A stretch of 64,000 nt of DNA, from positions 2,356,001-2,420,000 of the forward strand of contig NZ_CP159253.1 of assembly GCF_040438645.1 (NCBI RefSeq), written 5' to 3'. The notes beneath the pieces were generated by a model. The model had not been told where the DNA came from and made no database searches. It saw only the letters and a program-made list of their open reading frames with translations. How positions within the stretch are numbered: position 1 is the stretch's first letter; each line of letters opens with the position of its first letter. The position numbers and the translations under genes were made by a program. The stretch comes from Mesorhizobium sp. WSM2240. Lineage in GTDB: Bacteria > Pseudomonadota > Alphaproteobacteria > Rhizobiales > Rhizobiaceae. Positions 26,441-34,858 of the stretch are shown one piece after another.

Positions 26441-27936
26441 TCTTACTGTGTCATAAACCTGTTTTGGCAGCATGGACATCGTGGCAGCCGCCGCGCCAAG
26501 GCGCGGGCGAGTCTAATCCGGATGGTGGCGATGGAATTGCCGACGTGGCGTTCGGGACGGAGCGGCGGCGCCACGGGGTCGATAATCTTCGGATAGCGCA
26601 GGTGCCTTGAGGAACGGCCTGGAGCGTGGGGCTGAGGGGGGAATCAGACTCCGTTCGGAGACCAGGAATCCGTAGGCGGCGATCGCGAGCGTGGCGTGAT
26701 GATGGAAGCCGCGCCAACCTCGGCCTTCATAATGGCCAAGGCCGATCTCCTGCTTGAGCTCCTGATAATCCCGTTCGATCCGCCACCTCAGCTTGGCCTG
26801 ATCGACGAGGTCGGCGAGCCCGGTATTTTCCGGCAAGGTCGAGAGCCAGTACTTGGTCGGCTCGACCTCGTCGTGCGGCCACTCGATCAGGAACCATTCC
26901 TCGGCTCGTGGCGTGGCGCGGAGCGCCAGTAATCGCGATGCGCCGGCCGGACGCGGATGGCGGCAAAGCGCGAGGCGAGCGGCGCCTTGGAGCCCTCGCG
27001 CCAGGTGACGCGGCCCCAGGCGTCCTCGGGCAGGGTTTGCGCCAGTTCCTTGGCGGAAACCGGCGCGTGCCCGGGCTGGCGCCGGACGAGCGAGGGCGGG
27101 CGGCCGCGTCCGCTCCATGGCTTGGGTGGCAGCGGTTGCGTGTCCGGCGGCCACAAGCGGATCGAGGACTGGACGCCGACGACATAGGTCAAGCCCATCT
27201 CCGTCAGCCCGGTGCGGAAGGAGGTGTCGTTACCGTAACCGGCATCGGCCAGCACAACGCTCCGCGAGACGCCGGCATCCAGCGCCGCCCGGATCTGCGC
27301 GAGGGCGATTTCGGGTTTGGTGCGGAAGATGACATCCTCCGGCACACCTGCCTTGGCGCGCCGATCAGGGTCGTTCGCCCAGCTTTCCGGCAGATAGAGC
27401 TGATAGGCGACCGGCAGGCTCGCCTGTTCGGTGGCAACCGACAGACTGACCGCGACCTGGCAGTTGTCCTGCTTGCCGAGCTGGCCGCAATACTGCCGCG
27501 CCACGCCGACCGAATGCTTCCCCTTCTTGGGAAAGCCGGTGTCGTCGACGATCCAGGCGCGGATCGGCCCCTGACGCTCAAGCGCCGCCAGAGCCTGCGC
27601 CCGCACGACGCCAAGTACGGCATCGTCCGACCAATCCGCTTTCGCCACGAAGTGATGCAGCGACTGGTGTGCCGCCTGAACACGCCCAGGCTCCACCCGC
27701 GCCGCCATCGGCTCGACGCTCTTGCGCTCGCCCGGCAAAAGCAGCCCGGTGCAATAGGCCTTCAGCGGCGCCACCCGGTCAGCATGACCCAATGCCGAGG
27801 CCAGCGTCTCGACATAGGCCGCAAAACGCGATTCACTCGTTTCGATTCCGTCCTGGAGATCCATCGCTCCCTCCATTTGAAGCTTGAATCTCCATTCTCG
27901 CAATCAATCGTTAACAAAGTTTATGACACAGTAAGA
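26441..27936 (-). mobile_element. IS701-type insertion sequence, 1496 bp
   Basis: Perfect 18-bp terminal inverted repeats, TCTTACTGTGTCATAAAC at 26441 and its complement ending at 27936. CTAG flanks both ends (26437-26440 and 27937-27940), a 4-bp target duplication. It carries one minus-strand transposase gene, frameshifted. It abuts the IS5-type element, with only the shared CTAG between them. Confidence 0.87.
26513..27864 (-). pseudogene. IS701-family transposase, frameshifted
   Basis: Starts MDLQDGIETSESRFAAYVET and runs through RAWIVDDTGFPKKGKHSVGV, with the first catalytic Asp region, and VVLADAGYGNDTSFRTGL. Near 26935 the frame ends (RSAPRHEPRNGS) while the next frame carries the expected C-terminus EEWFLIEWPHDEVEPTKYWL ... 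LRWRIERDYQELKQEIGLGH with the catalytic Glu. One indel is enough to explain this. A programmed shift cannot be excluded but no slippery heptamer is evident. Confidence 0.8.
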
Positions 27937-28255
27937 CTAGGCCTAGAGGGGATCGTCTCAAAGCGCAGGAACAGCCGCTATCATGGTGGGCAGACGCGAG
28001 AATGGCTGAAGACAAAGACTTTCACCGAAAGCACATTTCTGGTGTTGGGCTATGACGCCACGCCAGGAGGCGCGCGGTCACTCCTGGTCGGGTCGGCAGA
28101 TGGCGGGACGCTGCGCTATGTCGGCCGAGCTATGGTTACCCAAAGCGCGAGGCCTTATGGCGGCAGCTGGAGGCACATCGGACTGACCGGCCGCCGCGCC
28201 CCTCAATGGAGGGGGCGGCTACCGAATGGTTTGAGCCCGTGGTGCCGGTGCGCAT

Positions 28256-28925
28256 CCGCTGGCCATCGCCAGGAAGCGGGCGTTGACATCGCGCTCCTTC
28301 CCGCGGCCGACCCGGTCGATGGCGGTCTTCATATTGTCGTAGATGCCGCGGCGGGGAACGCCGCCAAAGACGCGGAAGGCGTGATTGTGGGTATCGAACA
28401 GCATCTCGTGCGTCTGCAGGAGATAGGCCCGGACGACGAAAGCACGGCTGTAGCTCAGCTTCGTGTGGGCAACCTGCAGTTTGGTGCGCTCATTGCCGAT
28501 GATCGCCCAGTCCTCGGACCAGTCGAACTGGAACGCTTCGCCGGGTTCGAAGGCCAGCGGCACGAATGTCCCACGAGCCGATGTCTGCAGCTCCCTCTGC
28601 CGATCGGCTTTCCAATCCCGGGCGAATGCCGCGACACGATTGTAGGAGCCTTCATAGCCGAGGCTCATCAGGTCGGCGGGCAACTGCTTGATGGTGCGCT
28701 TCTGTTTGCGGGGCTTGTTTGCTTCCGTCTTCAGCCAGGCTGACAATCTGTCGGCGAAGGGATCAAGCTTGCTGGGCCGGTCGGGAACCTTGAACCGCGG
28801 CTCCACTTCATCAGAACGCAGTATTTGCGGATGGTGTTCCGGGACAGGCCGGTCCTGCGCGAAATCTCCCGGATCGATAAATGCTCTCGAAAATGCCAGC
28901 GTCGGATCACGCTCAATAACGCCAT
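28256..28925 (-). pseudogene. istA: istA transposase fragment, frameshifted and 3'-truncated
   Basis: Reads MALLSVIRRWHFREHLSIRE with the helix-turn-helix ISRRTGLSRNTIRKY. Then, after loss of one base near 28808, it shifts frame into RSDEVEPRFKVPDRPSKLDP and on through AFQFDWSEDWAIIGNERTKL, the start of the DDE domain, to DVNARFLAMAS. It ends at the junction with ligase DNA after about 220 of some 500 residues. Non-functional. Confidence 0.8.
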
Positions 28926-28976
28926 GTCGATCACTCCATCTCCCCTACTGAAAACAAGCAGGGGTGGTTCAAACAT

Positions 28977-29031
28977 GGGTCAATTCTCGGTGGAAATATC
29001 CCTCAATGCCGGGTCAGTTCTCGATGGAAAT
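28977..29031. repeat. IS21 end: two direct 21-bp transposase-binding repeats
   Basis: Two near-identical copies, 28977-28997 and 29011-29031, both of the form GGGTCARTTCTCGRTGGAAAT, lie between the element terminus and istA. IS21 ends typically carry such multiple repeats as transposase sites. Confidence 0.7.
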
Positions 29032-29311
29032 CAACACCTTTAGCGGAACTCACCGCTCTGACCCTTTCGAGACCTTCCGGAGCCGTATTCTCTTCTTGGA
29101 AGCCGAAATTGGCCGGAACCAGCATTCGTGACCGTGCCAGTCGTTTTCGCCACGCCTGACGAACGGCCGCTGTGCGCCTGATATCGGCCATTAAGCCAGC
29201 GGCCTCTAGGGACTGAAAGCAGACATAGTCATGCCGACGAAGCGGAGCCGAGGTTTGTGACTGCATAGTCATTCGTGGGCACACAGCGTCCACAAATCCC
29301 GGCTCATTGCT

Positions 29312-29861
29312 GCCGCACAACAGATCTGGGCGGTTCGCTTCTTCCTCGATCGCGAGGGACGTATCCGTGATCGCGCCCTGTTCGATCTGGCAATCGACAG
29401 CAAGCTTCGCGGCTGCGACCTAGTCAAGATCAGGATCCGTGATCTCGTCGCAGGTCTCGAAATTAGGACTCGTGCGATTGTCGTTCAGCAAAAAAGGCGG
29501 GTCGTCCAGTCCAGTTCGAGATCACGAGCGACGTGAGAGCCAGCCTTCTGGCTTGGCTTGAAAGGCGTGGAGGCACGGTCGACGACTATGCATTCCCAAG
29601 CCGGATCAATCACGCCTACCACATGAGCACGAGGCAATACTCCCGGTTGGTCGACGAATGGGTTAGCGCGATTGGCCTGCGTCCAGAGGAATATGGCACT
29701 CACTTACTCCGACGAACGAAGGCCACAATGATCTACAAGTCGACAGGCAATCTCCGCGCCATCCAGATACTCCTTGGCCACTCCAGGTCGAGAACACTGT
29801 TCGATATCTTGGCGTCGATGTGGAGGATGCGCTGCTCTTGGCGGAACGAACGGAAATCTGA
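29312..29861 (+). pseudogene. tyrosine recombinase/integrase, frameshifted
   Basis: The remnant reads QQIWAVRFFLDREGRIRDRA and LFDLAIDSKLRGCDLVKIRI with the first catalytic Arg region. It shifts frame near 29495 to VQFEITSDVRASLLAWLERR, continues with EEYGTHLLRRTKATMIYK (the HxxR box) and IQILLGHSR, and shifts again near 29785 to VENTVRYLGVDVEDALLLAE with the catalytic Tyr and a stop at 29861. At least two indels. Site-specific integrase of a type common in rhizobia. No partner att sites or tRNA are seen nearby. Confidence 0.8.
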
Positions 29862-29984
29862 CGTTGGAGCGGTCATTCGAGGCAAGCTCGATGACCGCTT
29901 CCAGCACTTGAGTTCTTTTTGCCGCAACTTCTGACGTTGGTGGAAAGGAGACAGTCTGGTTTGTGGCTCAGGCTGTTTCGATTG

Positions 29985-31403
29985 CGGCCGCGATTTTGCC
30001 TTCCAATCTCGCACCAGTGCGCTCATGGCGATCAGGCCGATTGCCGCGAAGGGCACGCATGACACGAAGACCCATCGGGCAACCGTCGCGGCGTCTGCGG
30101 CCGTCTCCATGGATAGCAGGCCCGAAGCATTTGCCACGATTCCGACATAGGCCGCGCCGAGAGCGTAGCCGAGTCTCTGTGTCGTGGGGATCGCTCCGGA
30201 AACTCGCTGGGCGTCTGCATCAGCGAGCGCTATCGTTCGCCTGAGAATGAATGTCCACGCCATCCCGAAGCCGGCGCCCTCCATGCCTGCGAAAACGGCG
30301 ATCAGCCAGACAGGGCCGCTTGGAACCGCATGGAGAAAGCCGAGGATGCTGAGGGTCACGACCGTCATGCCCAGTGCGATCATCAGCTGGTCGAACCGCT
30401 CGGGCGATCCGCTGACCAGAACGGCCATGGTCGTCCAGCCAATGGACGAACTGGCAACGATGTAGCCGGCCGTCAGCGCGGATACGCCGTGGAGGGCCGT
30501 GACTAGGAGCGGCCCGAACGCCGTGACGGCGATGGTCGCCATCGACATGGACAGGATCATGAGCAGCGCGGCACCGGCCGGGCGCCACGGATCGAACGGG
30601 CGACGTGGAAGAAGCCGGGTGTCGCCCGCAGAAAGCCGATCAGGCAGACCAGACCGGCGGCAACGGAAGGGACCGTTCGCAGGATCGAGACCTCGACGCC
30701 GCCAAAGGCGACCAGAACGACGGCAAGACACAACAGGGACAGACGCCTGACAGGGAACTCTGCAGCGTCGGCCGTGAATCGTGTCGTGCCCGTGTCGCTT
30801 CGCAAGACGATCCAGAGGGCGAGTGCGAATGCCTGGCCGGCAAAGAAGGCGAAGCCCCAGCGCCAGGTCGCATATTCCACGACGAAGCCGCCGACCATCG
30901 GCCCGGCGAATGCCGAGACGCCCCAAAGGGTCGAAACGGCCGCCATGGCGCGCGCGATATAGCGGCGCGGGAAGACCAGGCCGACTGCGACGAAGCCCAT
31001 CGCCACCAGACCGCCGCCGCCGACGCCTTGCAAGGCACGTCCCGTCAGAAGCAGCGGCATGGTCGGGCTGACGGCGCTGATGATACAGCCGAACCCGAAC
31101 AGGGCGGTTGCCATGCTCATCGGCGCACGCAGGCCGAAGCGCATGGTCACCAATGCGCTGGCCGCCCCCGCGACGATCGATCCGATCTCATAGAGCGACA
31201 CGGACCAGCCGACCAAAAGCGGCTCCGCCGATCTCGGCCACGATGGAGGGGAGCATGGTGGCGACGATCAGGCTGTCGGCCGCGTGCAGCCAGACGGCTA
31301 GGCAAACCAGGGCCAACGATGCCGCATAGGGGCTTCCGAGAAACTCCCTCCATGACACGAATGTCTCCGTGTCCTTCCCTGCCTCGGCACCCATGTCCGC
31401 CAT
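29985..31403 (-). pseudogene. MFS drug-exporter-type transporter with two frameshifts
   Basis: Starts MADMGAEAGKDTETFVSWRE at an ATG (31403) with AGAGGAGA upstream. Hydrophobic helices follow in three frames: SLALVCLAVWLHAADSLIVA, then after a shift near 31216 LVGWSVSLYEIGSIVAGAAS, and after another near 30600 GAALLMILSMSMATIAVTAF up to FVSCVPFAAIGLIAMSALVR. Together they make a full multi-helix exporter with the MFS motif RALQGVGGGGLVA. The last frame stays open into the integrase remnant, so the native end may be lost. It faces soxR across a SoxR-type operator. Confidence 0.8.
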
Positions 31404-31436
31404 GCCCGTCTCCTCTTGACGGACATGCTGCTACCG

Positions 31437-31454
31437 CCTCAACATTGGTTGAGG
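31437..31454. promoter_or_regulatory. SoxR operator (sox box) in a 19-bp-spacer promoter
   Basis: CCTCAACATTGGTTGAGG is an inverted repeat of CCTCAA/TTGAGG, the half-sites of the sox box upstream of soxS in Escherichia coli (CCTCAAGTTAACTTGAGG). On the minus strand it lies between a -35 TTGACC and a -10 TAGCAG separated by 19 bp, the over-long spacer typical of MerR-family activated promoters. It drives the MFS gene, and soxR starts 16 bases away on the other side. Confidence 0.8.
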
Positions 31455-31469
31455 TCAAGGAGATTCCGA

Positions 31470-31901
31470 ATGGCGAAGAAGGAATTGTTCGTTGGCGAGC
31501 TCTCGCGCCGCAGCGGGTTGCCCGTTTCCACGCTTCATTTCTATGAGCGCAGGGGGCTGATCGCATCCGAAAGGACTTCGGCCAATCATCGGGTCTATCG
31601 GCGTGAAATCCTGAGGCGCGTGACGGTCATCAAGATAGCACAGAGCGCGGGCATCCCGCTCGCGCAGATTTCCGCAGCACTCTCTCAATTGCCACGCGAC
31701 GCGCCGCCCGATACACAGGATTGGGAGGGTATCGCCGAAAACTGGCATGACGATCTGACGCGGAGGATCGAGCTTCTCACGGCGCTTCGCGACAAGATGG
31801 CGATATGCATTGGATTCGGATGTCTAAGCGTGAAACGTTGCCCTCTGGTCAACGCGGACGATCATCTGGCGAAAGACGGCGCCGATGCCCGACTGCTTTA
31901 A
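31470..31901 (+). CDS. soxR: redox-sensing MerR-family regulator SoxR, lacking one cluster cysteine
   Basis: A 143-residue protein with an N-terminal MerR helix-turn-helix (FVGELSRRSGLPVSTLHFYE), a dimerisation helix and a C-terminal SoxR cluster loop. SoxR binds a [2Fe-2S] cluster through four cysteines spaced C-x2-C-x-C-x5-C. Here the loop is CIGFGCLSVKRCPL: Cys113, Phe116, Cys118, Cys124. The second ligand is changed from Cys to Phe, possible by one base change in codon 31815-31817. DNA binding should remain, redox activation probably not. Start ATG 31470 follows CAAGGAGA. Confidence 0.88.
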   Translation: MAKKELFVGELSRRSGLPVSTLHFYERRGLIASERTSANHRVYRREILRRVTVIKIAQSAGIPLAQISAALSQLPRDAPPDTQDWEGIAENWHDDLTRRIELLTALRDKMAICIGFGCLSVKRCPLVNADDHLAKDGADARLL

Positions 31902-32004
31902 GAATGTGTGGACGGCCACCGTCAAGGTCTGCTTTCAGTAGCCGTCAAATCCTACCACGAACGTCCACAATGGGGTCGACTCTGGCCGTAGAGGAACGGC
32001 ATCT

Positions 32005-33349
32005 GTGGACGCCCCTTCGAACGCAAGCGTTTTTTGGCGGTAGGCACGAGGTCGGGTGCTGCCATCTGTCCGGCCTCCTGATGCAGCCATTTGCTGCGGG
32101 CCCGTATGGGAGTTCGCGGACTGGATCCACATCAGCTTTGCGCGCTTGGGTAGCGCTCTGCCGTTCCCTGGTTCTCCCAGCCCCGTCTCGCCGACTGTTG
32201 TGCCATACCCTCCTTCGACCGACCTCGCGTCCCCGACAGCCTCTGACGCCGATCCCGGCTTACGCCGCGACCGCCGCCGAAGCTCGGTAAGTTCCGCCCT
32301 TCGCTAGAAGGGCCCAGACAATGCGCGCCATTTTGTTGGCGAGCGCCACAGTCACCAGCATGCGCGGCTTGCGCGCCAGCATTCGTTCCAGCCACGATCC
32401 CTTGGGAGCTCCGCGAGGCGACGCCTGTTTGACGACGGCGCTGGCGCCGATAATCAGCAGGCGACGCAGCGTTCGCTCGCCCATCTTCGACGTTGCGCCG
32501 AGCTTCTGTTTGCCTCCGGTCGCTGCAACGGTGTCAGACCCAGCCAGGCGGCGAAGTCGCGACCCTTGGCAAAGGTCTCGGCAGCGGGAGCAAGCGCGGT
32601 CAACGCCGTCGCGGTGATCGGTCCGATGCCGGGAATGGTCATCAGCCGGCGCCGTCTCGTCCTCGCGGGCACGGCGAGCGATCTCCCGGTCCAGATACGC
32701 GACCCGCTCGTCCAACTCGGCCAGGAGATCCAGCATGACGCGGAACATCGCGACCGCCGCCGCCGGTAAGGAGGCGGCCATCTCCTCCTCGAGCATATCG
32801 CCGAGCATCGAGACGTAGGACACTCCCTTCGGCGCCACCCAACCGTACTCGGTGAGGTGTCCGCGGATGGCGTTGACGAGCTGGGTTCGCTGACGCACCA
32901 GGAGATCGCGGGTTCGGAACACGAGGGCGGACGCCTGTTGCTCCTCGCTCTTCATGGCCACGAAGCGCATGGTTGGGCGCTGCGCTGCCTCGCAGATCGC
33001 TTCGGCATCCACCGCATCGTTCTTCTGCCGCTTCACGAACGGCTTGACGTAGGCGGGTGGGATCAGCCGCACGTCATAGCCCAGCACCATCAGTTCACGG
33101 CCCCAATGATGCGCACCGCCGCAGGCTTCCATAGCCACGTGCAGGGCGGTTGCGCGGCGAAGAAGTCGAGCACCTTCGCCCGGCTCAGCCGCTTCGAGAA
33201 AACGCCTCGACCGCGTGAATCCGAACCATGCGCATGGAACACATTCTTCGCGATATCCAGACCGATCGTGGTAACCTCAGGCACGGACGCCTTCCTTGAA
33301 TGGTTGGAACACTCCATTCTGGCACAGCGATGCCGTCGGGGGCGTCCAC
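32005..33349 (-). mobile_element. IS110-family element, IS1111-like, with subterminal inverted repeats
   Basis: An 11-bp inverted repeat, GTGGACGCCCC at 32005-32015 and GGGGCGTCCAC at 33339-33349, brackets the transposase gene. Such short subterminal repeats are typical of the IS1111 group of the IS110 family. The transposase ends at 32260, leaving 244 bp of non-coding DNA between its stop and the downstream repeat; in this group that end encodes the guide (seek/bridge) RNA. True element tips lie a few bases outside the repeats and cannot be fixed without the empty site. Confidence 0.7.
32260..33284 (-). pseudogene. IS110-family transposase, three frameshifts
   Basis: From a GTG at 33284 the protein begins VPEVTTIGLDIAKNVFHAHG (RuvC-like DEDD domain). 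It shifts near 33130 to VAMEACGGAHHWGRELMVLG and RQKNDAVDAEAICEAAQRPT. It shifts again near 32660 to LMTIPGIGPITATALTALAP ... FAAWLGLTPLQR, then shifts back near 32510 to GGKQKLGATSKMGERTLRRL (the C-terminal Tnp20 domain). It ends at 32260. Each shift is small and the regions between are well conserved in type, so decay is recent. Confidence 0.82.
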
Positions 33350-33569
33350 CCCATCAGCTATAGAGAAGCGGCGGTAATGACGGGTTCTGGCGCGTGCGAG
33401 GCGGCCGGATCCAATTTGACGGAGTCCGGGTCCGGATGGGGCATACGGCTCGATCAAGTTGTGAGCCGAAATTCAGAACCGACGCATTATCCAGCGCACC
33501 CGCCCATGGACATCCAGGCGGTGGCCACCCATCATATGACAAGCGAATACGGGTGCTAGCGGATCGGTC

Positions 33570-33818
33570 ATGCTGAGAGTCCAGAAATTCAAGATCGACG
33601 AAATCTACGTGCCGACGGCGCGAAGGAAGACGCTTCATCCCGAAACGGTGCGGCTCTTGGCCGAGGATATCCTGGAGCACGGCCAGAAGACGCCGATACA
33701 GGTGCGCTTCGACGGCAAGCGCCACATTCTGGTCGAAGGATTGCACCGGCTCGAGGCGAGCAAATGGCTGGGCGAAACTTTTATCGACGGTTACCTGGTT
33801 CAGGCCAGGAGGCATTAG
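33570..33818 (+). CDS. small ParB N-terminal-like domain protein
   Basis: An 82-residue protein, MLRVQKFKIDEIYVPTARRK ... ILVEGLHRLEASKWLGET, that matches the ParB/Srx nucleotide-binding fold (the G-x-H-R-x-x-A motif is GLHRLEA). It consists of this domain only, with no helix-turn-helix, so it is not a partition protein. Such mini-ParB proteins occur in rhizobial accessory regions. No strong ribosome site is seen before the ATG. Function unknown. Confidence 0.68.
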   Translation: MLRVQKFKIDEIYVPTARRKTLHPETVRLLAEDILEHGQKTPIQVRFDGKRHILVEGLHRLEASKWLGETFIDGYLVQARRH

Positions 33819-34036
33819 AGCGCCGCACGTCTTTCAGCCGACCCTCCGGTTGCGCATATTACGCGTATTGCGTGCTATCCTGTCTGGACCTAAGGTGAGT
33901 CCGGTGGGTTCCAGGGCGTAAATCAAAGCTTCTGCGGAGTTATTTCAGCCGGCATGGCAAGGCCGGCGCAAGCAACGACAATCATCTTGTGGGCGAGTTT
34001 GTTCGTTGAGTTTGACATTCGGGCGAGGGGAAACCG

Positions 34037-34213
34037 ATGTTGCATGCCATTGACGACTGCGCCAAACGGCGGCTGACCGAGCGTGTGGATATTCTGACCG
34101 CGATCAACATACTGAAATCGCGGGGCTATGACGAAGAGCAGCTCGTGTCGGAGATCACGAAGATATTCTATGTCGATCTCGACGAATACAACGAGATCAT
34201 ACGCCGCTCTTGA
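34037..34213 (+). CDS. hypothetical protein, 58 residues
   Basis: Reads MLHAIDDCAKRRLTERVDIL ... YVDLDEYNEIIRRS, a small helical protein with a GAGGGG ribosome site seven bases before the ATG. The upstream 218 bp contain a hairpin GCCGGC-8-GCCGGC near 33950 and a promoter-like TTGCGC ... GCTATCCT near 33850. Protein-like composition and good translation signals support it; the function is unknown. Confidence 0.62.
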   Translation: MLHAIDDCAKRRLTERVDILTAINILKSRGYDEEQLVSEITKIFYVDLDEYNEIIRRS

Positions 34214-34303
34214 GCGTCGGCGGAGGCCGCCAGAAGATCGACAACAAGATCTGCGACCCGCCCCTGCGGCGGGCCGTCTGTAAAAAAAGTCCCCGCGGCC
34301 GCG

Positions 34304-34738
34304 CTAGCCGACGATCAGGTCGCGCAGCCTTGCGAATATCCCCGTCCGCGGTCTTATGGCGGCCCGGACGTGCCGGGCAGCGGTAGCCGCAGTTACGGTT
34401 TCCCCGAAATGGCAATAGCAGACGATTCCGTGCAACTGCCAATCCGACAGTTCAAAGAACCGCTTGGCCTCGCCATAGCTGTCGTCTTCCAGGCCTTCGG
34501 CGCGAAGGACTGGATCGTCAAACGCCACCGACAGCGGCGAGCCGGAACCGCGCATCGTCGCGCGGGCCCCGCCGGCTTGGTATTCCGTGCCGTGGAGTGT
34601 TGCAAGCCGCCGCTCGGGCCTCTGTTCGAGAAGTCCGGCCCAGCGTTCGAGGCGTTCCCTCCTCGTCAACACGGGGCGAGCGAGGTCCGGGTGGATCTCG
34701 GCGACGGCTTTGAGGTTTTCTAAAGTCTGGTGCTTCAT
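34304..34738 (-). CDS. hypothetical protein, 144 residues
   Basis: Starts MKHQTLENLKAVAEIHPDLA after a perfect AAGGAGG six bases upstream. Contains LTRRERLERWAGLLEQRPER, FDDPVLRAEGLEDDSYGEAK, and FFELSDWQLHGIVCYCHFGE near a C-terminal basic tail. The N-terminal DLARPVLTRRERLERWAxLLE pattern recurs in uncharacterised rhizobial proteins. No catalytic motif recognised. Soluble, cytoplasmic by appearance. Confidence 0.7.
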   Translation of the reverse strand: MKHQTLENLKAVAEIHPDLARPVLTRRERLERWAGLLEQRPERRLATLHGTEYQAGGARATMRGSGSPLSVAFDDPVLRAEGLEDDSYGEAKRFFELSDWQLHGIVCYCHFGETVTAATAARHVRAAIRPRTGIFARLRDLIVG

Positions 34739-34858
34739 GACGGCCTCCTTGTTCAAGGATCGCGGCCCCCTCCTGCGCCATCTACAGCTTGACTCCACTC
34801 CGGCTTCGAGTCCAGTCACGTTCTACGAATTTGTAAAGCTTCACGAATCGTGGCCGCT

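Larger units (their letters stand above)
24387..28256 (+). pseudogene. ATP-dependent DNA ligase (LigD ligase domain), broken by two insertion sequences and frameshifts
   Basis: LigD ligase domain of the Ku-LigD end-joining pathway. The 5' part (24387 to about 24700) reads GFVEPMIPTLVDKPPEGKEW and the adenylation motif EVKYDGYR, with the catalytic lysine about residue 46. A one-base shift near 24700 moves the frame to FEALRGEIESGRGDRLIFYT and FDLLSLDGTDLRD; another shift leads to SSGAEFFAAVDRL. Both insertion sequences lie here. The gene resumes at 27941 with GLEGIVSKRRNSRYHGGQTR, EWLKTKTF and the oligonucleotide-binding part LRYVGRAMVT, shifts again near 28137 (EALWRQLEAHRTDRP ... EWFEPVVPV) and is cut at about 28256 by IS21 DNA. 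Clearly inactive. Confidence 0.85.
28256..29036 (-). mobile_element. truncated IS21-type element (one end only)
   Basis: The terminus at 29036 begins TGTTGATTTCCATCG on the minus strand, the TG end typical of IS21 elements. Behind it lies the first part of istA. The rest of istA, istB and the other end are missing; the DNA passes directly into the ligase remnant at about 28256. So this is a deletion product, not a mobile unit. Confidence 0.78.

Noticed and set aside
26930..26945. Programmed frameshift in the IS701-type transposase
   Set aside because: No slippery heptamer or following structure is evident, and IS701 transposases are normally single ORFs; mutation is the simpler reading.
26908..28743. 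Plus-strand open frame of about 600 codons across the IS701 element and the ligase remnant
   Set aside because: It fuses antisense of the transposase with a true ligase piece (GLEGIVSKR onward) by chance. Only that piece is real and it is listed under the ligase pseudogene.
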